Shown: in pieces, positions 43,339 through 52,664 of the stretch
How the letters are laid out: every line of letters begins with the position of its first letter
Numbering within the stretch: the stretch's first letter is position 1
Source of the DNA: CBDDIP01 sp965229005
Lineage (GTDB): Bacteria > Actinomycetota > Acidimicrobiia > Acidimicrobiales > Ilumatobacteraceae
Assembly: GCA_965229005.1 (NCBI GenBank)
Contig: CBDDIP010000002.1
Span: 806,001-870,000 of the forward strand
Direction: 5' to 3'
DNA: 64,000 bases
Translations under genes and position numbers: made by a program
Notes under the pieces: model-generated
Told to the model about the DNA's origin: nothing
Seen by the model: only the letters and a program-made list of their open reading frames with translations
Databases searched by the model: none

Positions 43339-44012
43339 GGCTCTGGGCGCCGTTCCGCTGCGAGGTAGAGCAGCACGGCCTTCACCCGCCGGTTGACGTC
43401 CGGCTCCTCGGTGAGGCCGAGCTTGGAGAAGATCGAGTTGCTGTGCTTCTCGATCGCTCGCTCGGACAGGAACAGGGTGCTGGCGATCGCCACGTTGGAC
43501 TTGCCGGTGGCGATCTCGCCGAGGATCTCCCGCTCGCGGGCGGTGAGCTGCTCCAGCGGCGAGCGTGGCTTGCGCGAACGCGCCGCGACCAGCTCCTCGA
43601 CGATCTTCGGATCGACGACGGATCCGCCGTTGGCGACCGCTTCGATGGCGAACACGACCTCGTCGACGTCGGCGACGCGATCCTTCAACAGGTAGGCGCG
43701 GGCATCCGAGCCGTCCTCGAACAGCGCGTGGGCGTAGGCCGGGGTGGCGTACTGGGACAGCACGACGACACCGACCTGTGGGAAGTGCTCACGCAGATGT
43801 CGTGCCGCCTGGATGCCTTCGTCGGTGTGCGTCGGTGGCATGCGGATGTCGGTGAGCACCACATCCGGCGGATCCGCCTCGACCATCGCCAGCAGCTCGG
43901 GCAACGACCCGCACGTTCCGATGAGGTCGAGATCCTCGGTCTGGGCGAACAGCCGCGCCAGACCTTCCCGGAGCAGCACGTTGTCCTCCGCGAGCACCAG
44001 TCGGATCGCCAC
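43335..44012 (-). CDS. NarL/LuxR-type response regulator
   Basis: The 225-residue protein has a receiver with Asp55 (VVLTDIRMPPTHTDEG) and a C-terminal LuxR helix-turn-helix (LTAREREILGEIATGKSNVA, LSERAIEKHSNSIFSKLGL). The DIRMPP segment with its acidic loop closely resembles that of the receiver-cyclase at 38342, so both may be read by the same kinase. GTG 44012 is the likely start; the frame is open to 44117, but those residues lie in the tuf promoter region. Target genes are unknown. Confidence 0.9.
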   Translation of the reverse strand: MAIRLVLAEDNVLLREGLARLFAQTEDLDLIGTCGSLPELLAMVEADPPDVVLTDIRMPPTHTDEGIQAARHLREHFPQVGVVVLSQYATPAYAHALFEDGSDARAYLLKDRVADVDEVVFAIEAVANGGSVVDPKIVEELVAARSRKPRSPLEQLTAREREILGEIATGKSNVAIASTLFLSERAIEKHSNSIFSKLGLTEEPDVNRRVKAVLLYLAAERRPEP

Positions 44013-44149
44013 GTCTGGATCGTACTGACCACACCGTGGTGCAACAGGGGAGGTAGCCACACTCGTGGGGTGGTACTGGGCCTCGTGCGCCGTTACACTC
44101 GCTCCGTTCTTTGACAACCCACATTGATCCGGAGCAACGGAGATCCACC

Positions 44150-45334
<1,185 letters not shown>

Positions 45335-45351
45335 CCTGAGGCACCGACACC

Positions 45352-45666
45352 ATGGCACAGAGCATCCGCATCCGCCTGAAGGCGTTCGATCACCAGATCA
45401 TCGACGACTCGACTCGCAAGATCGTCGAGACCGTCACCCGCACCAACGCCACCGTTCGTGGCCCGATCCCGCTGCCGACCGACAAGCACCGCTTCACGGT
45501 CATCCGCGGCCCGCACATCGACAAGGACTCTCGTGAGCACTTCGAGATGCGCGTCCACAAGCGTCTGATCGACATCGTCGATCCCAACGCGAAGACCATC
45601 GACAGCCTGCAGCGCATCGAGCTGCCGGCCGGCGTGGACATCGAGATCAAGATCCAGAACAGCTGA
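45352..45666 (+). CDS. rpsJ: 30S ribosomal protein S10
   Basis: The 104-residue protein is a standard S10 (QSIRIRLKAFDHQIIDDSTR, VRGPIPLPTDKHRFTVIRGP, FEMRVHKRLIDIVDPN), with the NusE role in antitermination as well as ribosome assembly. It follows tuf after 17 bases. The rest of the S10 operon (rplC, rplD and so on) does not follow; a hairpin terminator and an unrelated membrane protein gene stand there instead. Confidence 0.98.
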   Translation: MAQSIRIRLKAFDHQIIDDSTRKIVETVTRTNATVRGPIPLPTDKHRFTVIRGPHIDKDSREHFEMRVHKRLIDIVDPNAKTIDSLQRIELPAGVDIEIKIQNS

Positions 45667-45697
45667 GCCACGCGCTCACGCGCAACGTTCGGCACCC

Positions 45698-45733
45698 AGG
45701 CCGTGCGACCCCCCATCGGGGGCCGCACGGCCT
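45698..45733 (+). terminator. Terminator after rpsJ
   Basis: AGGCCGTGCG plus CCCCC pairs with GGGGG plus CGCACGGCCT across an ATC-centred loop with one A/C mismatch. The T run (TGTGTCGTTC) is weak. It separates tuf-rpsJ from the genes that follow. Confidence 0.7.
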
Positions 45734-45775
45734 GTGTCGTTCCGTGGACCTCGTGGGCGGGTTACGGTGCGCGAC

Positions 45776-46432
45776 ATGGGAGCTCGTCGGGGGAGTGCAG
45801 CAGCGGTCGCCGCCACACTGGTCGCGGCGGTGACGATCGCGGTGTTCGGCAACCAGTGGTACTTCGAGCACGTGATCATCGACGGGCCGCGCGACGTCAA
45901 GGCGCAGCGGCTGGTCCGCATCCCGGCCGCGTTCCTGTGGCGGTTCTCGGCACTGCGCGGCCGGTCGTCGCTGTGGGCCGGGCAACTGATCGCGATCGTC
46001 CTCGTCCTCGTCCTCGTGTTCGTCATCACCCAGGCGTTGGCCAAGCGAGCGCACGGCGGGGTGCTCTTCGCCGGCGTGTGGGGGATGGTCATCGTCTCGG
46101 CGATCGTCGCCTCGATCGTCGGCGGTTGGGTGGGGTACGACGAGCGCATCCAGGACCCGGCGCGGCTCGGCCGGTTGCTGGGCCCGATCTTCGACGGCCC
46201 GAACAGCACCGTCGTGCTGTGGGCGTTGATCGTCGGTCTCGTCGCTGCCGCGGCTGCGGCGATCATCGGTGGGCAGCCCGCTCCGCCGCCGCTCGTCGAG
46301 CCGGTCGAGTACATCGCCCCGCCGCCGCCGACCTGGCAGGTGCCCCAGACCGAAGCGCCTGCTCCGTTGCCGATGCAGCAGGTCGAGCCGGTGTCCGACA
46401 TCCCCCTGCCACCGCCGCCGCCTCCGGTCTGA
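45776..46432 (+). CDS. Membrane protein with Pro-rich tail, unknown function
   Basis: The 218-residue protein has four hydrophobic helices (AAAVAATLVAAVTIAVFG, LIAIVLVLVLVFVITQAL, VWGMVIVSAIVASIVGGWVG, VVLWALIVGLVAAAAAAIIG) and a cytoplasmic or external tail of about 45 residues rich in Pro (APPPLVEPVEYIAPPPPTW, ending in seven Pro). ATG 45776 is the first good start after the terminator. I recognise no family. Such tails often bind SH3- or WW-like partners or the cell envelope. The 46433-46567 gap holds nothing I can identify. Confidence 0.65.
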   Translation: MGARRGSAAAVAATLVAAVTIAVFGNQWYFEHVIIDGPRDVKAQRLVRIPAAFLWRFSALRGRSSLWAGQLIAIVLVLVLVFVITQALAKRAHGGVLFAGVWGMVIVSAIVASIVGGWVGYDERIQDPARLGRLLGPIFDGPNSTVVLWALIVGLVAAAAAAIIGGQPAPPPLVEPVEYIAPPPPTWQVPQTEAPAPLPMQQVEPVSDIPLPPPPPPV

Positions 46433-46567
46433 CGTCGCTGCCCTGATCGCGCGGTGCGTCGCCGAGCGGTGACGTGACGCGGTGGCGACGGGCCGTGGCG
46501 GCGATAGAACTCAGGGATCGACGGGCAGGACGATCAGGACGGGGCGGCCGACCTCGGTGAATGCGGC

Positions 46568-47683
46568 GTGGGAGAGGTCGCGACAGCGACCGAGCCGGCC
46601 CGCACGCGCAAGTGGTTCCTCGCCGTCGCGTTCGTGATCATCAGCTCGTGGATCGCCGGGTTGCTCGGCGCGTTCGTCGGCACGTACCTGGCGGAGCGGC
46701 GCGCCGAGCCACCACGCAAGGCATCGACGTTGGGCATCGAGACCGCTGCGCCGCGCGACGACCCGCTGCCGCGTCTCGACGTGGCCCTGGTCGCCGCCGA
46801 CGTCGGAGCCAGCGTGGTGGCGATCCAGCAGATCGTCGCCAACAACACCCAGGTCGGCGAGTCGATCGGCACCGGCGTGGTGATCACGGCTGACGGCGAG
46901 ATCCTGACCAACGCCCACGTCGTCGGCGACGCCGCCACGGTGAACGTCCGCCTTCCCGGCGAGACCGAACCGCGAGAGGCGGCGGTGACGGCGCGCGACA
47001 AGGGCCGCGATCTCGCGCTCCTGCGGCTGGACGTCGACGGCCTGACCCCGGTGACGTTCGGTGCCGCCGATGATGTTCGCCTCGGCGACGAGGTGCTGGC
47101 GATCGGTTACGCACTCGACCTCGACGGCGACCCGACCGTGACCGCGGGCATCGTCTCTGCGTTGGGGCGAACGCTGTCCAACGACGACGGCGCGATCGAC
47201 GGGTTGATCCAGACCGACGCGGCGATCTCGTCGGGCAACTCCGGTGGGCCGCTGGTGAACGCGCTCGGTCAGGTGATCGGGATCAACACGTTCGTCGCCT
47301 TGGACACCGGTGGGCGTGCAGCGAACGGCATCGGGTTCGCCATCGCCACCGCCGAGCTGTTGCCGGAGATCGAGCGGCTGCGAGCCCAGGCGCGCGGCGA
47401 GGAGACCGGCGAGGCGTTCCTCGGCGTGCAGGTGACCGCACGCCACGACGGTGGCAGTGGCGCGAAGGTGGTCGACATCACCGAAGGCTCCCCGGCGGCG
47501 AGCGCGGGGTTGCGCATCGACGACGTGATCGTCGCCGTCGACGGCGCGTCGATCACCGGTGAAGCGGGGCTCGTCGCGGTGATCCGCGACCACGTGGCCG
47601 GCGACGTCGCCGAGCTGTCGATCGTGCGCGACGGCACGCCGCGCAACCTGCGCGTGACCTTCGTCGGCCGCCCGCCCGCCTGA
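46568..47683 (+). CDS. HtrA/DegP-like membrane-anchored serine protease with PDZ domain
   Basis: The 371-residue protein has an N-terminal membrane helix (WFLAVAFVIISSWIAGLLGA), a trypsin-like domain with catalytic His117 (LTNAHVVG), Asp148 (GRDLALLRL) and Ser225 (SSGNSGGPL), and one C-terminal PDZ domain (VVDITEGSPAASAGLRIDD). The protease domain should lie outside the membrane, degrading or processing misfolded envelope proteins. The start is GTG 46568. It follows the Pro-rich membrane protein on the same strand and precedes the alpha/beta hydrolase, without overlap. Confidence 0.92.
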   Translation: MGEVATATEPARTRKWFLAVAFVIISSWIAGLLGAFVGTYLAERRAEPPRKASTLGIETAAPRDDPLPRLDVALVAADVGASVVAIQQIVANNTQVGESIGTGVVITADGEILTNAHVVGDAATVNVRLPGETEPREAAVTARDKGRDLALLRLDVDGLTPVTFGAADDVRLGDEVLAIGYALDLDGDPTVTAGIVSALGRTLSNDDGAIDGLIQTDAAISSGNSGGPLVNALGQVIGINTFVALDTGGRAANGIGFAIATAELLPEIERLRAQARGEETGEAFLGVQVTARHDGGSGAKVVDITEGSPAASAGLRIDDVIVAVDGASITGEAGLVAVIRDHVAGDVAELSIVRDGTPRNLRVTFVGRPPA

Positions 47684-47759
47684 CACCGGCGTTGCCGTCG
47701 GCGTCGGCAATGATCGGCGACGTTCGACGGGAACCATGGTCGACGCGCAGGAGGCTCGA

Positions 47760-48980
47760 ATGACTGACGACGCACATCTGGGCGGGCATCTGGACGCCCA
47801 CCTCGGGGGCCAGCGACCGTTCGGGTACGGGTTCTGGCCGCTGCCGCAGGACGACCCCGGCGTCGACATCCCGCGCGAGTCGATCCGGCTCGTCACGCCC
47901 GACGGCGCACTCGTGCGCGGTGTGCTGTGGACGCCACCGAACGGACGGCCGTGGAAGACGGCGGTGATCCTCGCTCACCCGCGCGGCGACTTCAGCGTGC
48001 ACTACGCCTGCCCGCTCCTGGCCGCCGCCGGCTACGCCGTGCTCGGCTTCGCCACCCGGTACATCAACAACGACATCGACTGCCTGCACGAGCAGTGCAT
48101 CGTCGATGTCAAGACCGCCCATGACGAGATGCGCCGTCGCGGCGCCGAGGCAGTGGTGCTGCTCGGCAACTCCGGCGGCGGCAGTCTGATGGCGATGGCC
48201 CAGGCCGAGCTGGGCATCGGCGACGGTTGGGTGGGCATGGCAGCCCATCCCGGCGAGGGCGTGTTCATGTTGCAGGTCATCGATCCGAGCGTTGCCGACG
48301 AGGACGACCCGATGTCCACCGTCACCGAGCTCGACATGTACCACCCGGACAACGGCTACCGGCCGTGGCCCGAGCCGTGCTCCTACGACCCGGCGTGGGT
48401 GGTGCGCTACCGGGCTGCGCAGATCGCCCGAGTGGCGCGCATCGACGCGATCGCCAAGGAGTCGATCGCCCGGTCTGCCGTTGCCGGAGCGGCACTGCGC
48501 GCGATCGACAAGGCCGTCGACGTCGCCGGCTACCGCGAGCACCGGCGTCGGGCCGTGTTCACCCGCTACCTGACGATCTACCGCACGTTGGCCGACCCGG
48601 CGTACCTCGACCTGTCGATCGACCCGGACGATCGACCGATGGGCTCGCTGTTCGCCTTCCCCGATCCGTTCGACGCCAACTACGGACGCGGTGGGTTGGC
48701 GCGCACGATGACCGCGCGGGGCTGGCTCAGCACGTGGAGCGGGTTGAGCAGCCACGCCAAGCTGGCCGACACGATGCCGAAGGTGCAGGTGCCCACGCTG
48801 TTGGTGCACCCGACCGCGGACACCGAGATCCGGGTGTGGCAGGCCAAGGAGATCGTCGACAACGCGGGTGCGGCAGACACCACGTACGTCGAGCTGGTCG
48901 GTGCCCCGCACTACTTCGAAGGCCATCGTCCGGAGGCGATGCGCATCGTTGCCGAGTGGATCGGCCAGCGCTTTCCGTAA
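47760..48980 (+). CDS. Alpha/beta hydrolase
   Basis: The 406-residue protein has the nucleophile elbow GNSGGG with Ser138, an oxyanion region at AHPRGDFSVHYACP, and a late His in GAPHYFEGHRPE, consistent with a Ser-His-Asp triad. ATG 47760 is preceded by CAGGAGG with five-base spacing, a near-perfect ribosome-binding site that decides the start over ATG 47736. A long lid insert (residues 175-330) has two Arg-rich helices. There is no signal peptide. Substrate unknown; relatives include esterases and peptidases. Confidence 0.8.
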   Translation: MTDDAHLGGHLDAHLGGQRPFGYGFWPLPQDDPGVDIPRESIRLVTPDGALVRGVLWTPPNGRPWKTAVILAHPRGDFSVHYACPLLAAAGYAVLGFATRYINNDIDCLHEQCIVDVKTAHDEMRRRGAEAVVLLGNSGGGSLMAMAQAELGIGDGWVGMAAHPGEGVFMLQVIDPSVADEDDPMSTVTELDMYHPDNGYRPWPEPCSYDPAWVVRYRAAQIARVARIDAIAKESIARSAVAGAALRAIDKAVDVAGYREHRRRAVFTRYLTIYRTLADPAYLDLSIDPDDRPMGSLFAFPDPFDANYGRGGLARTMTARGWLSTWSGLSSHAKLADTMPKVQVPTLLVHPTADTEIRVWQAKEIVDNAGAADTTYVELVGAPHYFEGHRPEAMRIVAEWIGQRFP

Positions 48981-49030
48981 CGCTCTTCGCGCGGAGAGCC
49001 GACCTTCCGTCGTAGTCGATCGGTAGCGTC

Positions 49031-49324
49031 ATGGCCGTGCTTCCCACCACCTTTCGCCGTGCCGACGACGTGTCGTCCGACCTCGCCGGCGACCGGGCCA
49101 TCGTCCTCGACGTGTCCGGCACCGAACTGATCACGCTCAACCCGGTCGGCACGATCATCTGGCAGTTGCTGGAAGGCGGGCCGAGCACGGTCGACGCCGC
49201 CACGGATCACCTGGCCGCGCAGTTCACCTCGGTGCCGCGAGAACAGCTGCTCGCCGACGTGACCGACTTCGTCGGCTCGCTCCTCGCCGCAGGGCTGATC
49301 GTCCCCGCCGATGCTGCAGGTTGA
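49031..49324 (+). CDS. PqqD-like RiPP recognition element protein
   Basis: The 97-residue protein matches PqqD-type stand-alone RRE proteins: strands around AIVLDVSGTELITLNPVGTI, then IWQLLEGGPSTVDAATDHLA and a C-terminal helix DVTDFVGSLLAAGLI. Such proteins bind the leader of a ribosomally made peptide and present it to modifying enzymes. It opens the peptide-modification locus, and its end overlaps the ABC ATPase start by 14 bases. The precursor-like peptide at 52498 has a YQKPEI leader motif that an RRE of this kind could recognise; that pairing is inference. Confidence 0.82.
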   Translation: MAVLPTTFRRADDVSSDLAGDRAIVLDVSGTELITLNPVGTIIWQLLEGGPSTVDAATDHLAAQFTSVPREQLLADVTDFVGSLLAAGLIVPADAAG

Positions 49325-50132
49325 CCAGCTCGCCAAGGTCTACCCGCGCTCTCGCGGGTTGCAGCGAATGTTCATGCGCTCGGCGTCACCGACCTCGGTC
49401 GTCGCCCTGACCGACATCAACCTGCACGTCGCCCCGGGCGAGGTGGTCGGACTCGTCGGCCCGAACGGGGCCGGCAAGACGACGGCGATGAAGATCATCT
49501 CCACGCTGCTCGACCCGTCGGCCGGTTCGGTGCGCGTGGACTCGCTCGACTCGGTGCGCGACGCGGCAAAGGTCCGTGCCCGCATCGGGCTGGTGCTCGC
49601 CGATGACCGGTCGCTGTACTGGCGGATGACGGGCCGGGACAACCTCGAGTTCTTCGGCGTGATGAGCGGGCTCAGTCGCACCGCAGCGCGTGCGCGTGCC
49701 GGCGTCCTGCTCGAGCGCGTCGGCTTGATCGACCGCGACAAGCTCGTCTTCGGCTACTCGTCGGGGATGCGCGCCCGCTTGTCCATCGCGCGGGCGTTCA
49801 TGGCCGAACCGCCCCTGCTGATCCTCGACGAGCCGACCCGCACGCTCGACCCGCTGGCCACCGACGAGGTGGCGACGATGATCCGCGACGCTGCCGGCGC
49901 AGGCGTCGCCGTGCTGCTGTCCAGCCACCGGTTGGACGAGGTCGAAGCCGTGTGCGACCGGATCAGCGTGCTGACGAAGGGCTCGATCCGATTCGACGGC
50001 ACGCCACGCGACCTCGCCGGCACCGGCGACTTCGCCGCCAACGTGCGGGCGATGCTCGCCGACCAGCCGGCACCGGAGTCGAACTGGGACCAGGACGAGC
50101 TCGCTCTGGGCTGGGACCACAACGAACGATGA
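49311..50132 (+). CDS. ABC exporter ATP-binding protein of the peptide locus
   Basis: The 273-residue protein has Walker A GPNGAGKTT, signature YSSGMRARLSIARAF, Walker B LLILDEPTRTLDP and the H-loop LLSSHRLDE. It is closer to CcmA/NatA-type ATPases of ABC-2 exporters than to C39-peptidase bacteriocin exporters. The signature has Ser-Ser-Gly where Ser-Gly-Gly is usual, which is common in this subgroup. It overlaps the PqqD-like gene and ends in the first copy of a 14-bp duplication before the permease. It probably powers export of the modified peptide. Confidence 0.88.
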   Translation: MLQVDQLAKVYPRSRGLQRMFMRSASPTSVVALTDINLHVAPGEVVGLVGPNGAGKTTAMKIISTLLDPSAGSVRVDSLDSVRDAAKVRARIGLVLADDRSLYWRMTGRDNLEFFGVMSGLSRTAARARAGVLLERVGLIDRDKLVFGYSSGMRARLSIARAFMAEPPLLILDEPTRTLDPLATDEVATMIRDAAGAGVAVLLSSHRLDEVEAVCDRISVLTKGSIRFDGTPRDLAGTGDFAANVRAMLADQPAPESNWDQDELALGWDHNER

Positions 50133-50150
50133 GCGTCGAACGATGAGCGT
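50123..50150 (+). repeat. 14-bp tandem duplication over the ATPase stop and permease start
   Basis: CGAACGATGAGCGT occurs twice without a gap, at 50123-50136 and 50137-50150. The first copy holds the ATPase TGA and a dead ATG; the second holds the permease ATG. Without it, stop and start would overlap as ATGA, the arrangement of most operons here. Confidence 0.9.
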
Positions 50151-50958
50151 CCGGCAGCAGTTCGCGCGTGTCCGGGCCGTCACCCGCCGCGACTTCACCA
50201 CGGAGCGCAGCTACCAGTTCCGCTACGTCATGATGGGCATTCAGTTCATCGTCACCGCGGTCGTCACCTTCCACGTCAGCAAGCTGATCATCTCGCCGCC
50301 GTCGCTCGCCGAGTTCCGCGGCGGCTACTTCGACTTCGCCATGATCGGGCTCACCGTGACGAGCATCGCCGGCCTCGGCGTGAGCACGTTCAACTCCAAC
50401 ATCACCCGAGAGCAGAGCCTGGGCACCCTCGAGGTGCTCTTGGCCACGCCGACTCCCATCGGTGTGCTGATGGCCGGCTCCTTGGTGCTGCCCATGGTGA
50501 TCACCTGCTTCGATCTCATCCTGTACCTCGGCGTCGGCGTCGGGGTGATCGGTGTCGGGCTCAACGTGTCGGGCGTCCTCCTTGCCATCCCCGCACTGGC
50601 GCTGACGCTGGCGACGTTCTGCGCGTTCGGGATCATGAGCGCCGGGGTCGTCGTGCTCGTCAAGCGCGGCGACCCGATCAGCGGGCCACTGATGCAGCTC
50701 ACCGGCATCCTCAGCGGGGCGCTGTTCCCGGTCGAGGTGTTCCCCAAGCCGCTGGAGCTCCTGGCCCGGGTGTTCCCGGCGTACTACGGGATCAACGCCG
50801 TGCGCGAGTCGCTGATCGGGTCCGGCTCGATCCGCGATGTCGGCCCCGACCTGCTCGTGCTGACCGGGTTCACCGTCGTGCTGATCCCGCTGTCGATCGT
50901 CGTCCTCAAGCGCTGCCTGCGAACGGCGCGCCGCACCGGCACGCTCGGCAACTACTGA
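50143..50958 (+). CDS. ABC-2 type exporter permease of the peptide locus
   Basis: The 271-residue protein has six membrane helices and ABC-2 features (REQSLGTLEVLLATPTPIGV, MQLTGILSGALFPVEVFPKP, the latter a re-entrant segment before the last helix). With the preceding ATPase it forms a complete exporter. ATG 50143 is the only start that keeps the MSVRQQFARVRAVTRRDF N-terminus; GAACG upstream is a poor ribosome-binding site. The last 7 bases overlap the convergent kinase gene. Confidence 0.88.
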   Translation: MSVRQQFARVRAVTRRDFTTERSYQFRYVMMGIQFIVTAVVTFHVSKLIISPPSLAEFRGGYFDFAMIGLTVTSIAGLGVSTFNSNITREQSLGTLEVLLATPTPIGVLMAGSLVLPMVITCFDLILYLGVGVGVIGVGLNVSGVLLAIPALALTLATFCAFGIMSAGVVVLVKRGDPISGPLMQLTGILSGALFPVEVFPKPLELLARVFPAYYGINAVRESLIGSGSIRDVGPDLLVLTGFTVVLIPLSIVVLKRCLRTARRTGTLGNY

Positions 50959-51896
50959 TCGGTCGCGGTCGTCCAGAACTCGTCGAGCATCTCCGCCGCC
51001 CGCACCACCCGATTCGCCGGGACGGGGTCGTGCATGAGCACGCGACTCGGCACGGCACTGAGCGGACCCAGGACGCGCAGGAAGCGGCGCAGGCTGGCCG
51101 GCGCCTGGGTTCGCGCGTAGCCCTCGAGGATCACTCGCGACAGCGAGACGTTCGGCGGCAGCGGGTCGAGCCGGCCCGGCCCGTCGTCGTGGCCGCACAC
51201 GAGGATGCCGACGACCTCGCACGAGCCCGCCGGCTGCACCGCGTCGGCGCGGAGCTCCCAGCGCTGGCGAGCATCATCGGGGATCGGCGATCCGTCGGCG
51301 GCGCTGGTGATCACGTCGCCCGGCACCGTCAGGCGTCGGGGCAGACCGAGGCAGGTCGGGGCCGCATCTCCCGGACGCACGAACACGAGATCGTCGGCAA
51401 GCACCTGCCATCCCGACTTCCACGCGGCGAAGCACAACGTCGACTTGCCGCCGCCACTCGAGCCGAGCACCATCACCCCGCGACCGTTGCGTTCGAGCAG
51501 ACCGGCGTGGATCGTGTGCACGTCGAGCACGTCCAATGCACCGATCAGTCCGTACTGCGCAGCCATCCGCACCTCGCGGGCGCCGTAGTGGTCACTCTTG
51601 TCGCCGATGATGGGGCCGCCGACCGTGACGTGCGTGCCGTCGTTGCGAGCGACGACCCCGGAGGCCTGCCGCGCAACGACGTCGACCTTGCCGTGCCACA
51701 CGTCGAGCGACGGGAAGCGTTGGTCCGGAGGTGAGGTCGGCACGTCGGGAACGTCGTCGCCGAACACGAGGTCGATCTTCGGTCGCTCGTCGGTCGGTGG
51801 GCACGAGCCGAACGTCCGCCTGAGCGCGATGGCCCGATGCTCATCGTCGGTGGCCAGCAGCACCGGAACGCCGCCGATCAGTACCGTGTCCCGCAT
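50952..51896 (-). CDS. HprK-like serine kinase of the peptide locus
   Basis: The 314-residue protein has the core of HPr kinase-related proteins: HTIHAGLLERNGRGVMVLGS, then P-loop GSSGGGKST (residues 145-153), the ADDLVFV strand that carries the catalytic acid, and a variable C-terminus. Stand-alone relatives in lasso peptide clusters of the paeninodin type phosphorylate the C-terminal Ser of the precursor; relatives also occur in exosortase/polysaccharide loci. The precursor-like peptide at 52498 ends in Ser, so it is the natural candidate substrate. The gene points left, 30 bases from the divergent peptidase gene. Confidence 0.82.
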   Translation of the reverse strand: MRDTVLIGGVPVLLATDDEHRAIALRRTFGSCPPTDERPKIDLVFGDDVPDVPTSPPDQRFPSLDVWHGKVDVVARQASGVVARNDGTHVTVGGPIIGDKSDHYGAREVRMAAQYGLIGALDVLDVHTIHAGLLERNGRGVMVLGSSGGGKSTLCFAAWKSGWQVLADDLVFVRPGDAAPTCLGLPRRLTVPGDVITSAADGSPIPDDARQRWELRADAVQPAGSCEVVGILVCGHDDGPGRLDPLPPNVSLSRVILEGYARTQAPASLRRFLRVLGPLSAVPSRVLMHDPVPANRVVRAAEMLDEFWTTATDQ

Positions 51897-51926
51897 GACG
51901 GCGCCACGCTACTGGGGAGCACCGCG

Positions 51927-52388
51927 ATGACCGGTGACGCCGGAGCCGACGGCGTCACCGGCCGAGCGGAGGCGGTGGCGGCGGTGCTGCGCCAGCGCGT
52001 GCAGCACCAACCGCTGTGGCTCGATGTCGACGGACAGTCGATGGGCAGGACCATCAGCCGCGGACGGGTGTTCGTGCGTGCCGGCACCCGCCCGGCGCGT
52101 GGTCAGATCTGGGCGTACTGCGCGTCGGACGGCAGGATCGTCGTGCATCGCGTGCTCGGCAGCCGCCGCGGGTCCGCAGGAGGCACACGAGTGTGGCTGC
52201 GTGGGGACGGCAACCCGGCCGATGATCCGCCGGTGCCGATGGCTCACCTGATCGGCGTCGTCGTCGAAGTCGACGACGACCGCGGACGGCGGCGACTCGG
52301 CCGCCGAGACAGACTTGCGGCTCGCGTCGTGCTCGACGCACGGGCGGTCGTCACCCGCGTGAGGCGCTCTTGTGGTCGGATTCGTTAA
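51927..52388 (+). CDS. S24/S26-type peptidase with Ser-His active site
   Basis: The 153-residue protein has the signal-peptidase core: DVDGQSMGRTISRGRVFV with catalytic Ser38, RPARGQIWAYC, and VVHRVLGS with His74 followed by Arg. The general base is His where bacterial type I enzymes have Lys, as in SipW/ER-type signal peptidases. The GDGNPADDPPVP segment matches the domain end. There is no membrane helix, so it acts in the cytoplasm or needs a partner. A role in cutting the leader of the nearby peptide is plausible but inferred. ATG 51927 is chosen; the frame is open to 51837. Confidence 0.78.
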   Translation: MTGDAGADGVTGRAEAVAAVLRQRVQHQPLWLDVDGQSMGRTISRGRVFVRAGTRPARGQIWAYCASDGRIVVHRVLGSRRGSAGGTRVWLRGDGNPADDPPVPMAHLIGVVVEVDDDRGRRRLGRRDRLAARVVLDARAVVTRVRRSCGRIR

Positions 52389-52403
52389 GAGTTGCTCTAG
52401 TTG

Positions 52404-52433
52404 TTGAGCAGTGCGTGGCGGGTGGCGTATCGT
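52404..52433 (+). promoter_or_regulatory. Candidate promoter of the precursor peptide gene
   Basis: TTGAGC at 52404-52409, 18 bases, then TATCGT at 52428-52433. It lies after the stop of the peptidase gene and 65 bases before the peptide start, so the peptide can be made at higher level than its enzymes. A GCTC/GAGC inverted pair overlaps the -35 box. Confidence 0.5.
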
Positions 52434-52497
52434 CCCCATCACTGATTCGGCACCGCCGAACGGGCCGAAAAGCAACACGAGCGGGAGGTTCCCCAAC

Positions 52498-52608
52498 ATG
52501 GACTATCAGAAGCCTGAGATCGAGCGTCGCGATGCAGTGACGGGTGGCCTGGACTGGCTCTTCCCGCCCCGCAACCCGGGTGGCAACAACGGCCCCGGCG
52601 GCAGCTGA
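52498..52608 (+). CDS. 36-residue precursor-like peptide of a putative RiPP
   Basis: ATG 52498 follows GCGGGAGG and opens 37 codons. The N-terminal half is a leader-like charged stretch, MDYQKPEIERRDAVTGG, with a YxxPxI motif like the one that lasso-type RRE proteins bind, a Thr and a Gly-Gly. The C-terminal half, LDWLFPPRNP then Gly/Asn-rich to PGGS, is the likely core and ends in Ser36. It has no Cys and no Asp/Glu at core positions 7-9, so it is not a standard lasso or lanthipeptide. A promoter, a good ribosome-binding site and an immediate strong terminator support a genuine, highly expressed small gene. Confidence 0.75.
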   Translation: MDYQKPEIERRDAVTGGLDWLFPPRNPGGNNGPGGS

Positions 52609-52630
52609 ACTCGATCCGACAGATCGTTTG

Positions 52631-52664
52631 AAACAGGGAGCGGGTTCACCCGCTCCCTGTTTCG
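52631..52664. terminator. Bidirectional terminator after the precursor gene
   Basis: AAACAGGGAGCGGG and CCCGCTCCCTGTTT form a perfect 14-bp stem with a TTCA loop. A and T tracts flank it, so it can stop the peptide transcript rightward and the GNAT transcript leftward; the GNAT stop codon lies in the loop. Confidence 0.85.

Noticed and set aside
44111..44116. TTGACA as the tuf -35 box
   Set aside because: No acceptable -10 lies 16-19 bases downstream, and the start codon would be too close; the TACACT at 44094 is a better lead.
52498..52608. Standard lasso peptide precursor
   Set aside because: The presumed core has no Asp or Glu at ring position 7-9, and neither the cyclase nor the leader protease is encoded in the window.
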